A stretch of DNA of 64,000 bases from Costus lasius (Eukaryota; Streptophyta; Magnoliopsida; Zingiberales; Costaceae), in contig CM050448.1 in NCBI GenBank assembly GCA_027563935.2, positions 69,945,843 through 70,009,842 on the forward strand, given 5' to 3'. Below are positions 11,033-21,492 of this stretch, one piece after another; position 1 is the stretch's first letter; every line of letters starts with the position of its first letter. The position numbers and the translations under genes were made by a program. The notes beneath the pieces are model-generated. The model searched no databases. It saw nothing but the letters and a program-made list of their open reading frames with translations, and had not been told where the DNA came from.

Positions 11033-13035
11033 TTATAACATTGATTTTTTCTTGATAATTATCTTAATCTTCATTTTGATCTTAGTTTTGATCTCAGATT
11101 TCAGTTTTAATCATATAATCTTCATCTTTATCTTACTCCTAATATTCATCTTAAACTCGATTTTGATCTCGGTGGTAATATTGATTTTCAATCTTGGTAA
11201 TATTATTTATATTTATCTTGATCTTTTAATGATGAGGACGTTGATCTTGATTATGATCCATATTTGATGTTTATCATTTTGCAATCTTAATTTAATATTT
11301 ATTTTGTTCATGATCATGATGTTGATCTTGATTTTAATCATGATTTCAAACTTCATCTTATGATATTCATCTTTATCTTCTTTTTAATCTTAATCTTAAA
11401 CTCGATTTTGATCTTGTTTGTAATCTTGGTCTTCAATCTTGATATTGTTATTGATATTGATATTGATCTAATCATGATGAAAATTTTGAACTCGATTATG
11501 GACTTTAATTGTTATTAATATTATTCTCATTCTTAATTATAACATTGATTTTATTCTTGATAATTATCTTCTTCTTCATTTTGATCTCAGTTTTGATCTC
11601 ATATTTCAGTTTTAATCTTATAATCTTCATCTTTATCTTGCTGCTAATATTCATCTTAAACTCGATTTTGATCTCTGTGGAAATATTGATTTTTAATCTT
11701 TATATTAATATTTATATTTATCTTGGTCTTCTAATGATGAGGATGTTGATCTTGATTATGATCCATATTTGATCTTTACCATTTTGAAATCTTAATTTAA
11801 TATTGATTTTGTTCATGATCATGATGTTGATCTTGATTTTAATCATGATTTCAAACTTCATCTTATGATATTTATCTTTATCTTCTTTTTAATCTTAATC
11901 TTAAACTCGATTTTGATCTTGTTTATAATCTTAGTCTCAAATCTTGATATTGTTATTAATCTTGATATTGATCTAATCATGATGAAAATTTTGAACTCGA
12001 TTAAGAATTTTAATTGTTATTAATCTTATTCTTATTCTTAATTATAACATTGATTTTATTCTTGATAATTATCTTCATCTTCATTTTGATCTCAGTTTTG
12101 ATCTCAGATTTCAGTTTTAATCTTATAATCTTCATCTTTATCTTGCTCCTAATATTCATCTTAAACTCGATTTTGATCTCTATAGAGATATTGAGTTTTA
12201 ATCTTGATATTAATATTTATATTTATCTTGGTCTTTTAATAATGAGGATTTTGATCTTGATTATGATCCGTATTTGATGTTTATCATTTTGGAATCTTAA
12301 TTTAAAACTGATTTTGTTCATGATCTTGATGTTGATCTTGATTTTAATCATGATTTCAAACTTCATGTTATGATATTTATCTTTATCTTCTTTTTAATCT
12401 TAATCTTAAACTCGATTTTGATCTTGTTTGTAATCTTAATCTCAAATCTTGATATTGTTATTAATATTGATATTGATCTAAACATGATGAAAATTTTGAA
12501 CTCGATTATGAGCTTTAATTGTTATTAATCTTATTCTCATTCTTAATTATAACATTGATTTTATTCTTGATAATTATCTTCATCTTCATTTTCATCTCAG
12601 TTTTGATCTGAGATTTCAGTTTTACTCTTATAATCTTCATTTTTATCTTGCCCCTAATATTCATCTGAAACTCGATTTTGATCTCTATGGAGATATTGAG
12701 TTTTAATCTTGATATTAATATTATATTTATCTTGGTCTTTTAATAATGAGGATGTTGATCTTGATTATGATCCATATTTGATGTTTATCATTTTAAAATC
12801 TTAATTTAATATTGAGTTTGTTCATGATCATGATGTTGATCTTGATTTTAATCATGATTTCAAACTCTATCTAATGATATTCATCTTTATCTTCTTTTTA
12901 ATTTTAATCTTAATCTTAAACTCGATTTTGATCTTGTTCGTAATCTTGGTCTTCAATCTTGATATTGTAATTGATATTGATATTGATCTAATCATGATGA
13001 AAATTTTAAACTCGATCATGAGCTTTAATTGTTAT
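11033..13035 (+). repeat. 505-bp satellite, middle block
   Basis: About four satellite monomers lie between the two insertion sites, in the same orientation as the flanking blocks. They end at the GTTAT target duplication (13031-13035) of the solo LTR, and the array continues in the same phase at 23836. No gene is supported; the short I/L/F-rich frames are composition artefacts. Confidence 0.93.
13031..13035 (+). repeat. Target-site duplication GTTAT (left, solo LTR)
   Basis: GTTAT precedes the solo LTR at 13036 and recurs at 23836-23840 directly after its other end. Joining the flanks restores the satellite phrase TTTAATTGTTATTAATCTTATTC. Confidence 0.93.
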
Positions 13036-13422
13036 TGTTGGGAAACCTGGTCACAAGCATCATTCAAAAACTTGTTGTAGCGGAAATACTTGGTCATCAT
13101 AGAATCGCATGGATTGAGCACATGATCAATCTTATAAAATTTGTATAGAACAAGTTAGAGTATTACCATTGCCATGATGTAAGAGGCGGCTTGGAAGATG
13201 AAAGGGGCGAGTGCCTCTTCTCCAAAGATGTCACACACAAGATGATGTCGACTTCCTTCCTTGTGTTCCTTGTGCTAGCAAAGACACCAAGGAGTCTTTA
13301 ATCGTGTCTTGGAGAGGAAGATGTGCACTCTTGGCTGGTCGAAGTTCTTCCCTTGCGTGAAAAAGATCCACACGAGAGAGAGCCGAAAAGAGGAAGACAA
13401 ACGAGAGCTCTTCTTGAAACCA

Positions 13423-13442
13423 TGAGAGAGAGAGAGAGAGAG
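13423..13442 (+). repeat. (GA)n microsatellite inside solo LTR
   Basis: A run of about ten GA dinucleotides lies within the U5-side part of the minus-strand solo LTR (CT repeats in the LTR orientation). The LTRs of elements 1 and 2 lack it. In plants such CT/GA tracts can occur in 5' leaders, but here it may simply be slippage. Confidence 0.85.
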
Positions 13443-14052
13443 ACCAAGAAGGAATGTTCGGTTACCACATATGGTAAGAACCAAACATGTAACTCCCTCC
13501 TTAACTCCCATTCAACCCATCGAAAACTTCCCTCTTAATTGAACCATGCGTTCACTAATGAACCGGTCCAATTTCGAATTGATTCAAGCATCAAGTCGAA
13601 CCAGCCCTGGTTATGATCTCTTTGAACCATATGGCTCAATCTAACCACACATCTCATTGAACCCCTGATCTTTACGATCAAGCATCAATCCTCCCGATCG
13701 AAGCTTACCGATCATATGCCCTAATCAATTAAACATTATTAGACTAGATCTCACTTCCAATCAGAGCTTAAATTCCTCCAGTTCACACGATCTGACATAA
13801 GTAAGCTATATCATCAAATTGTGCAACCCTAAGAGTTTCCTTCAATGTCGGTAACGATAACTTACGTTATCACGATCAGAGAGGGGTATCTAGCAACACA
13901 TCACTGTCTCCCGTTATGAAGGAAAGAGTCTTCCAAGACTACTCCCAAACCACAGCACAAGTGTGAATCTAATTCACTTGGCATACATGTTTCCCTTTGC
14001 CACTAGATGTTCCCATTGGACAAGCATGTCAAGCCTGCGATTCCAACATGAT

Positions 14053-14057
14053 GAAAA
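14053..14057 (+). repeat. Target-site duplication GAAAA (left, element 2)
   Basis: GAAAA at 14053-14057 abuts the TG of the element 2 5' LTR. It is repeated at 23191-23195 after its CA end. Both copies are solo-LTR sequence. Confidence 0.95.
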
Positions 14058-15755
14058 TGTTGGGGTATGCCCTTAAGGCTAATGTTTGAGGCCTGTGGGA
14101 ATGTATCTGTATCATGTAATAAACTGTTATGTTTATAAAGGCATGGTTATTATTCAGTTGTTTGCATTGTCTGCTGCAATATATGTTCTTCTGAATAATG
14201 TCTCAAAGCTGTTCAGCTAGGCTGACGTGCTATAAGTCCTTAGTCGAGATATCTTGGTGAACATGAGACAGCCTTGATATGATTGAGACTAATATGTGTT
14301 CTAATCTTATAGGATGCTTCGAGCATGGAATAAGATGTAGACTCATGGGTACATTGGATGTACTGGACAGACCCTACTAGGATGTTCAATTGTTTGTCAC
14401 AATGTGAATATTCCTTGAGTGAGACAAGTGGCACATTTCCTTTGACTTGAGATCACTTGTGTTTTCTAAATGATGATTGTCATTGTTTTGAGATAGTTCA
14501 ATATCATTTGAAACACAATGATTATAGACTATCTTGGATGGTGAACTTGAATCAGGTTAGGGCACTAGTGATAGACATAGGATTGCCGTCTCCTTGTTTA
14601 AGGAGTGTGATGTTCTAAAGGGGCCCCCCTCGGATGAGATGATTGAGAAAGTGTATGGCCATACCCAGATGACTATGCTCATCTGATCTAATCATGCTTA
14701 TCATATTGGAGTTACAGGCTTGACAGGCTTGTCCAATAAGAACATCCAGTGGCAAAGGAAATATGCATGCCTAGTGATGTTGATTCACACTTGTGCTGTT
14801 TTTGGGTGTAGTCTTGGAAGACTCTTTCCTTTATATCGGGAGACAGTGATGTGTTGCTAGATACCCCTCACTGATCGTGATAACGTGAGTTATCGTTACC
14901 GACATTTAAAGGAAACCCTCAGGGTCGCACAATTTGATGATATGGCTTACTTAAGTCAGATCGTGTGGACTGAATTGTTTGGGTTCAGTTTAAAGGGATT
15001 TAATCTCTGATTGAAAGTGAGATCTGGTCTGATCATGTTTGATTGATTAGGGCTTGAGATCGGTAAGCTTCGATCGAGAGAATGAGTGCTAGATCAGTCA
15101 GATCAGAAGCATTGAGAGATTGACGGTCAGATCGAGAGCCTTTGGGTTTATTTTGATCTGGACTTATTTCTTGGTTTATTTGGTTAGTGGACCAAATCGG
15201 TTTGAACCAGCTCATGGATGAGCGCATGGTTCAATGGTGATGTGGCATTTGCGATTGGGGTAAACCCAAGATCGCATATGGAGAAGTGGGATGCTATTTT
15301 TAGCACTTCTCAAACGTGGCCATGAACACACGTCGCCCCTCTCTTGCCTCTTCATGCAATTGACGCCTCCTTGGGTTGTCATCGAGCGGCATTCTCGTGT
15401 GAGGAAGTCTAAGGCGACAAGAGAAAGACGCCAAGAAAGAAAAAGCTCTCTTTTCCCTTTTGCATTCGATCAGAGACACCTTGGACGACTCTTGCTAGCA
15501 CAAGGGACGACAAGAAGGAGCCAAGACTCATCTTGTGTGTGACGATTTGGAGGAGATCTTCATTGCTCTCTTTCTTCCAAGGCGCCATCTAGAAATGGCA
15601 ATGGTATGGATCGAATCACTTCTTTTACAATCGGTTTTTGTTAAGTTGATCATATGATACATGCTCTTCGATCTATGAAACCCTTTATCCGCTGCCCCCT
15701 ACTTTGATTGCGCCACCACTTTAGGGTTTTGCTCCCCCTCGAAGGGGACTCTTCA
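14058..15755 (+). repeat. 5' LTR of element 2
   Basis: This 1,698-bp LTR starts TGTTGGGGTATGCCC and ends GACTCTTCA. The first part, about 1 kb, aligns readily to element 1. The remainder is strongly diverged, with several indels. A candidate TATA box (TTTATATC) is at 14830-14837. The minus-strand 64-codon frame at 14240-14434 recurs in the LTR of element 1 with a few substitutions; that is expected for conserved LTR sequence and is not called a gene. Confidence 0.95.
14830..14837 (+). promoter_or_regulatory. Candidate TATA box in LTR of element 2
   Basis: TTTATATC in the same flanking context as 2667-2674 of element 1. Conservation across two subfamilies supports a core promoter role, but it is unproven. 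Confidence 0.35.
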
Positions 15756-15757
15756 AT

Positions 15758-15769
15758 TGGTATCAGAGC
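15758..15769 (+). other. Primer-binding site, element 2
   Basis: TGGTATCAGAGC starts two bases after the 5' LTR end. It matches the initiator methionine tRNA 3' end, as in element 1. Confidence 0.95.
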
Positions 15770-17590
15770 GGAGTTAACGCATGTTTTTGTATGATTGCTT
15801 AAGCCATTTTGTGATCCATGCTTGCGAAAATGCTTAGATCTTTCATACATGCAAAAATACATGTTTACATGTCATAAGCGAAACTTGTGTTTGTTTTCTT
15901 TGCGCATGTATGTTGGCGCATGATGTAGTTTTTCTCAAAAATATATCACTTGCGCGACTCATTGTAGATCTAAGATGCGCCTGCATTAAACCCTTAGACG
16001 GGTTATTAGGGTTGAAGTTATCCCCTAGGTTAGATCCAATCAGTCTGATCAGACTATCTGACAGCCTTGATGGGTCGACTGGATAGCACCTTGGCGCAAG
16101 CTTGAGGTGGCTATAGGTCGACTGCAGACAGGCGTGTAGCGATGTCTGATTGAGACGACCCATGAACGCACCTGAGTTAGGCCCGGGGTCACACCCGCTT
16201 GCCAGACCTCAGTGTGGTCGTTCAGCCCTTGGCGCATGCATGGTTGACCTTTTGGTCGACTCAAGTCAGTTAGGACTTGGTGCATGCAAGGGCAGTGGAT
16301 CTGACTAGGATGGATGAGTGGATCCCTAGTAATGGACCGTTGTAAGGTTGTAGGGCAAATAAGGAAAAATTAAAATTGATCCCATGGGGTTTTCGAAAAT
16401 TTTAATTTTTATGATGGATCACATGATTGTTGAATGATGCATATGTATGTTTATTTAATCTTATGTGGGCTGCCCATTTTAATGTGTGTTGTGCTGGGGC
16501 CTGCGTGCCTGGTATTAATTGTAAATTAATTTTTAGTTTTGTGATCTGCGTATCACAGTTCAATTGATTTATAATGTGAAATTGACCTGCGTGTCAATCT
16601 TGTCTAGATAGTTAAATTTGTAATTTAATTAGACAAGAGCACAGTGCACACTTGGCAGAGGCGCATGCAGCAGTGGCTTGACCAGGTGGGAGGTCCAGGG
16701 TTCGACTCTGGGACCAGGCGCAAATTCCTGGTGGGCGCACCACAGCTGCAGATGGCGCTTGGGCCCTGGTTTGGGCCAGATGAGCAGCTAAAGACCCATG
16801 AAGAGCAAGTGCAGACTTAAGTTAGGTTAAGGTCTCACTAGGGCTATGGGCTTTTACCACATAAGATTCATGCTTTCTTTTATTTAATGTTTGAATATTA
16901 GAATTGCATGATTAAGTTTATCTTCTGCTATCACCATAGGAATTGCATGATAGTGAAGAAGATAAAAGACCGTTAAAATCCAACGCTGAAATATCAAGCT
17001 CGTAAGCCTTCTGACGCGAAACCTCACTGTTCTGATTATCGTTGGAGCCGTGTTGTACCCACTCAGTGGGCACGTCCATCTATCTTCAGACGGTGCGGGA
17101 TTACACCTGTGTGTTACAGAGTAGGGATTTATCCCTTCTCGTTGCTCAGCATAGCACATGGTGGTCCAGGGAGTAGGTCGGGTCAGCTTGACCGTGTAGG
17201 CTACATATGTGGCGCATATGGTAGCACATGGAGGCAGCCATCTGTGGGGTCAGAGACTGTGTTGTACCAACTCAGTTGGCACAGTCTGCTGGACTGCCCA
17301 GATGAAGGGGAATCGCACGGGTTGGCGATCGGCAGGGACTGCCTACCAGAGATTAGTGCTTGTACTCTCTGTGCATCTTATCTCGCCTGAGCGGGACGCG
17401 GAGACCAAGTATGAAATCTGGATCCCATCTCACTAAAAGAGTTCTACTCTTTCGGGCTGTTTTGTTGGATTTTTCAAGCCAGATAAAATAGTGAGAAAAA
17501 GAATCTTTCTTAAGTCCTGATTGATTCTTATACATTGATACTGACCTTGCTGTTCTTGCATTGTTGTAGATACCTGCAGCAACGAACACC
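15770..17590 (+). other. Long untranslated leader of element 2
   Basis: About 1.8 kb lie between the primer-binding site and gag with no supported coding frame. Compared with element 1, the first 900 bases show many substitutions and indels. The last 650 bases are highly similar, which suggests constraint or recent exchange. A possible donor (GTAAGC at 17002) and acceptor (TTGTAG ending 17569, 21 bases before the ATG) are conserved with element 1. A 51-bp extra segment is noted separately at 16666-16716. Confidence 0.8.
16660..16722 (+). other. tRNA-B-box-like 51-bp insert with GGCGCA direct repeats
   Basis: GGCGCA occurs at 16660-16665 and 16717-16722. Between them are 51 bases that element 1 lacks at the matching place (around 4580). 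The insert contains GGTTCGACTC (16699-16708), a good match to the polymerase III B box, inside a hairpin-forming GGTCCAG...CTGGGACC. This resembles the T-arm of a tRNA or the head of a plant SINE, but no proper A box lies at the usual distance. It could be a truncated SINE-like insertion with target duplication, or an ancestral segment deleted from element 1. Confidence 0.4.
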
Positions 17591-20500
17591 ATGAACTTCA
17601 ATGTGCGATCCCTACTGGAAAGGGAGAAGTTTGCTGGGCCGAACTTCTCTGACTGGTTTGGACACCTTAAGATCGTTCTTAAGGCAGAGAGGAAACTGTA
17701 TGTCCTCGAGACGGTGATACCGCCGCAGCCCGCTCCGAACGCCGCAAGGGCGGTTCGGGAAGCCTATGAAAAGCACGTCAATGATAGCATTGATGTCGCT
17801 TGCCTGATGCTAGCGTCTATGACGCCACCGCTGCAGCGTCAGCATGAGGATATGTCGGCTATAGAGATTATAGCGAACCTCAAGATGCTGTATGCTGCAC
17901 AGGCGAGGACTGAACGCTATAACTTGACGAAGCTCTTCTTTCAGAGCAAACTGGCTGAAGGGAGCCCAGTGGGAGCTCACGTGCTCAAGATGATTGGGCA
18001 CAAGGAGGCTCTAGAGAAACTGGGGCATACCATTAACCAGGAGCTTGCTGTGGATATTATTCTGCAGTCTCTCCCGCCTTCATTCGACGCATTCATTATT
18101 AATTTTAATATGAACAAAATCGATTGTACTCCGGCAGAGCTGCTGAATATGCTCTTGACCACTGAGGAGACTCTGAAGGGTAAGCCTTCGACCTCTGTCT
18201 TAATGGTTCCTTCTAGGAACAAGAAGAAGGGGAAGAAGGGCAAGGCCCCCGTCAAGAGTTACAGCAAGGCTTTGAAGCAGAAGGTCAAGCGGTCCAAGGA
18301 ATACAGGTGTTTCCACTGTGGCCAGCTGGGTCACTGGAAAAAGGACTGTAAAGCGCTCCAAGGAGATAAGAGGGGAAGCTTCGCTTCTGGCTCAGGTATA
18401 TTCGTGACTGAGGTCATGTTTTCTTCTTCTATATCATGGGTGTTGGACACTGCATGTGGAGTTCACATTTGTTCAAATGTACAGGAACTCAAGAGAAGAA
18501 GACAGGTGGGACAGCATGAGGTGGACCTACGCATTGGAAACGGGGCACGGGTTGCTGCTGTTGCTGTAGGAGACTACTTCATTTCTTTACCATCTGGACT
18601 TGTATTGGAACTAAACAATTGTTACTTTGTTCCCAGTATTACTAAAAATATTATCTCCATTCCTGCTCTTGTCAGGAAGGGATTTTCCTTTGAATGCAAT
18701 ATTTCAAAGTGTGTTTTGTCTTTTGATAATATTGTTTATGCAACTGGTTCAATTAACAATGGGTTATTCATGTTGGACATGGAGCGTTCTATACAAAATA
18801 TTGATATTAAGAAAGCCAAGTATGCTGATGACAGCACCTTGCTATGGCATAGTCGTTTAGGCCATATAAACGAGAAACGCATTAAGCGGTTGCATGATTA
18901 TGGACTGCTGGGATCATTCTCCTCCAAGGAGATTGATACATGCAAGGCTTGTTTAATGGGTAAAATGACGAAGTCACCTTTTCCTCACAAAGGTCAAAGG
19001 GCTTCAGGTTTACTTGACCTTATACACAGTGATGTGTGTGGGCCATTTAGTAAACATGCCAGAGGTGGCTATCAGTACTTCATTACCTTTACTGATGATT
19101 TCAGTAGGTATGGCTATGTCTATCTGATGAGACATAAGAGTGAATCTTTTGACAAGTTCAAAGAGTTCAAGAATGAAGTACAGAATCAGCTAGGCCGAAA
19201 TATCAAGGCACTTCGCTCAGATCGAGGTGGAGAATACTTGAGTCATACGTTTACTGACTATCTGAAGGAGTGTGGGATTATCTCACAGCTCACTCCGCCA
19301 GGAACACCGCAATGGAATGGTGTGTCCGAGAGGAGAAATAGAACGTTACTTGATATGGTTCGTTCTATGATGAGTCAGGCTTCTTTACCCAACTCCTTTT
19401 GGGGTTTTGCACTGGAAACAGCTGCAAAAGTACTAAACCGAGTGCCATCCAAGGCCGTTTCAAAGACGCCATTTGAGTTATGGTATGGGAAACAGCCGAG
19501 CTTAACATTTATCAGGATCTGGGGCTGCGAGGCTTATGTCAAAAAGCTCGCCTCTGGGAAACTAGAGAGCAGATCAGACAAATGTATCTTTGTCGGTTAC
19601 CCTAAGGAAACTAAGGGTTATTATTTCTTCGATCCCAAGGAGAACAAGGTTTTTGTTGCTCGGACGGCCATATTTCTTGAGAAGGAGTTTCTTCTGCAAG
19701 AGGCCAGTGGGAGAGAAATAAAGCTGGATGAGAATCCAGAGGAAGGACAAAGTGCTCAAGCACAGTTGGATGAGCCTGAGCCAGTAGATCAGGTTATTGA
19801 ACAACCTGAGGCTCAGATATCACGGGAACTGCGAAGATCGGGAAGGATTCGTCGACAGCCTGAGCGCTATGACGGAGTCTACATCATTGATAATGATGAA
19901 CCCCTCACTTATGCAGATGCGGTCAGTGGACCGGAGTCAGCGAGATGGCTTGAAGCTATGCGCGCCGAGATGGACTCCATGTCAGATAACCAAGTTTGGG
20001 ATTTGGTTGATCCGCCTCCGGGAGTTATCCCTATAGGCTGTAAATGGATCTTCAAGAAGAAGATTGACATGGATGGTAACGTGGTTACCTATAAAGGCAG
20101 GCTAGTTGCGAAAGGTTTCAAACAAATCTACGGGATAGATTATGATGAAACTTTCTCACCTGTAGCTATGTTTAAGTCTATTCGGATTCTTTTCGCGATA
20201 GCTGCATATTATGATTATGAGATCTGGCAGATGGATGTGAAAACAGCTTTCCTAAATGGAAATCTGGATGAGGATGTGTACATGACACAACCTGAGGGTT
20301 TCACTAATCCAGCAGATCGTCATAAGATATGCAAGTTAAAGAAGTCTATTTATGGACTTAAGCAAGCATCAAGAAGCTGGAATATTCGTTTTGATGAATC
20401 AGTCACTGATTTTGGTTTCATCAAGAACGAGGATGACCCGTGTGTATATAAGAGGTTTAGTGGGAGCGTGATAACTTTCTTAGTCCTCTACGTCGATGAC

Positions 20501-21472
20501 ATCTTGATCATTGGAAATGACATTCCTGAAATGCATGCTGTTAAGGCATGTTTAAGGAAATGTTTCCAGATGAAAGATCTAGGAGAAGCAGCCTATGTAT
20601 TAGGTGTGAAGATCTACAGGGATAGATCTAAGAGGCTTCTCGGGCTGTGCCAGAGTACTTACATCGAAAAGGTCCTGGAGAGATTTCATTTAGAGAATTC
20701 TAAACGAGGATATCTTCCAGTCAGACATGGTCTGAGTCTTTCGAAGAGTCAGTGTCCACAAACACAGACTGAGAAAGATGAAATGGACAATACGCCTTAT
20801 GCTTCGGCTATTGGATCCATTATGTATGCGATGTTGTGTACTCGCCCAGACGTCGCTTACGGGTTAAGCGTGACCAGTCGTTTCCAAAGTAATCCAGGTG
20901 TGGCGCACTGGATTGCAGTCAAGAACATTTTAAAATATCTGCGGAGGACCAAAGATATGTTCTTGATATATGGTGGTCAGGAAGAACTCAGTATTGAAGG
21001 ATATACTGACGCTTCATTCCAGTCGGACCAGGATGATTTCCGATCGCAATCAGGCTATGTTTTTAGCTTGAATGGAGGAGCAGTGGTGTGGAAAAGTTTC
21101 AAACAGTCAACTGTTGCTGATTCCACAACAGAAGCCGAGTATGTTGCAGCCTCGGAAGCATCCAAGGAGGCAGTATGGATTCGTAAGTTCGTGAGAGAAC
21201 TTGGTGTCGTTCCTTCGAGTGCAGATCCTTTGGTTATCTTTTGTGATAACACTGGAGCAATCGCACAAGCAAAGGAACCACGGTCGCACCAGAAGTCCAA
21301 GCACATACAGAGACGGTTTCATTTGATCAGGGAGATCATAGATCGTGGCGAGATCAAAATCTGCAAGGTTCATACAGATGACAATCTAGCAGACCCGCTT
21401 ACTAAGCCTCTGGCGCAGCAGAAGCATGAGAAGCACTATAATAATATGGGTTTGAGATTTCTCAACCATTAG
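17591..21472 (+). CDS. gag-pol: Ty1/copia gag-pol polyprotein, intact
   Basis: This single frame of 1,293 codons encodes all proteins of the element. Gag occupies residues 1 to about 230 and forms the virus-like particle. A lysine-rich stretch and a CCHC zinc knuckle (C240, C243, H248, C253) bind RNA. The protease has D286 in a DTA triplet rather than the commoner DSG/DTG. The integrase has a zinc finger (H420, H425, C451, C454) and catalytic D481, D544 and E580, the last two separated by the typical 35 residues, then GKQP at 633-636. Reverse transcriptase spans about 785-1030, with D882 in QMDVKTAFLNG and YVDD at 967-970. RNase H spans about 1135-1270, with D1140, E1181 and D1219. The start is the first ATG of the frame (AACACCATGAAC) and matches element 1. 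Integrase preceding reverse transcriptase identifies Ty1/copia. There is no chromodomain and no env-like frame after pol. The stop is 10 bases before the polypurine tract. Confidence 0.97.
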   Translation: MNFNVRSLLEREKFAGPNFSDWFGHLKIVLKAERKLYVLETVIPPQPAPNAARAVREAYEKHVNDSIDVACLMLASMTPPLQRQHEDMSAIEIIANLKMLYAAQARTERYNLTKLFFQSKLAEGSPVGAHVLKMIGHKEALEKLGHTINQELAVDIILQSLPPSFDAFIINFNMNKIDCTPAELLNMLLTTEETLKGKPSTSVLMVPSRNKKKGKKGKAPVKSYSKALKQKVKRSKEYRCFHCGQLGHWKKDCKALQGDKRGSFASGSGIFVTEVMFSSSISWVLDTACGVHICSNVQELKRRRQVGQHEVDLRIGNGARVAAVAVGDYFISLPSGLVLELNNCYFVPSITKNIISIPALVRKGFSFECNISKCVLSFDNIVYATGSINNGLFMLDMERSIQNIDIKKAKYADDSTLLWHSRLGHINEKRIKRLHDYGLLGSFSSKEIDTCKACLMGKMTKSPFPHKGQRASGLLDLIHSDVCGPFSKHARGGYQYFITFTDDFSRYGYVYLMRHKSESFDKFKEFKNEVQNQLGRNIKALRSDRGGEYLSHTFTDYLKECGIISQLTPPGTPQWNGVSERRNRTLLDMVRSMMSQASLPNSFWGFALETAAKVLNRVPSKAVSKTPFELWYGKQPSLTFIRIWGCEAYVKKLASGKLESRSDKCIFVGYPKETKGYYFFDPKENKVFVARTAIFLEKEFLLQEASGREIKLDENPEEGQSAQAQLDEPEPVDQVIEQPEAQISRELRRSGRIRRQPERYDGVYIIDNDEPLTYADAVSGPESARWLEAMRAEMDSMSDNQVWDLVDPPPGVIPIGCKWIFKKKIDMDGNVVTYKGRLVAKGFKQIYGIDYDETFSPVAMFKSIRILFAIAAYYDYEIWQMDVKTAFLNGNLDEDVYMTQPEGFTNPADRHKICKLKKSIYGLKQASRSWNIRFDESVTDFGFIKNEDDPCVYKRFSGSVITFLVLYVDDILIIGNDIPEMHAVKACLRKCFQMKDLGEAAYVLGVKIYRDRSKRLLGLCQSTYIEKVLERFHLENSKRGYLPVRHGLSLSKSQCPQTQTEKDEMDNTPYASAIGSIMYAMLCTRPDVAYGLSVTSRFQSNPGVAHWIAVKNILKYLRRTKDMFLIYGGQEELSIEGYTDASFQSDQDDFRSQSGYVFSLNGGAVVWKSFKQSTVADSTTEAEYVAASEASKEAVWIRKFVRELGVVPSSADPLVIFCDNTGAIAQAKEPRSHQKSKHIQRRFHLIREIIDRGEIKICKVHTDDNLADPLTKPLAQQKHEKHYNNMGLRFLNH

Positions 21473-21481
21473 ATTAAGTGC

Positions 21482-21491
21482 AAGTGGGAGA
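21482..21491 (+). other. Polypurine tract, element 2
   Basis: AAGTGGGAGA lies one base before the 3' LTR and is identical to the tract of element 1. It primes plus-strand DNA synthesis. Confidence 0.9.
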
Positions 21492-21492
21492 T

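Larger units (their letters stand above)
13036..14057 (-). mobile_element. Solo copia LTR, 3' portion (split by element 2)
   Basis: This is the larger part of a minus-strand LTR of about 1,662 bp. On the plus strand it starts TGTTGGGAAACC. Read in its own orientation it ends TTTCCCAACA. The middle is recognisably homologous, in reverse, to the LTRs of elements 1 and 2, for example the stretch around 13845-13930 that matches the GATAACGTAAGTTATC and GGGAGACAGTGATG regions. Its 3' end differs from both, so it comes from a related but distinct subfamily. No internal region, primer site or polypurine tract adjoins it, and GTTAT flanks the whole unit. It is therefore a solo LTR left by LTR-LTR recombination. 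It is cut at 14057 by the insertion of element 2. Confidence 0.9.

Noticed and set aside
16666..16716. A real tRNA gene in the element 2 leader
   Set aside because: Only a B-box-like T-arm is present; there is no acceptor stem, anticodon arm or properly spaced A box.
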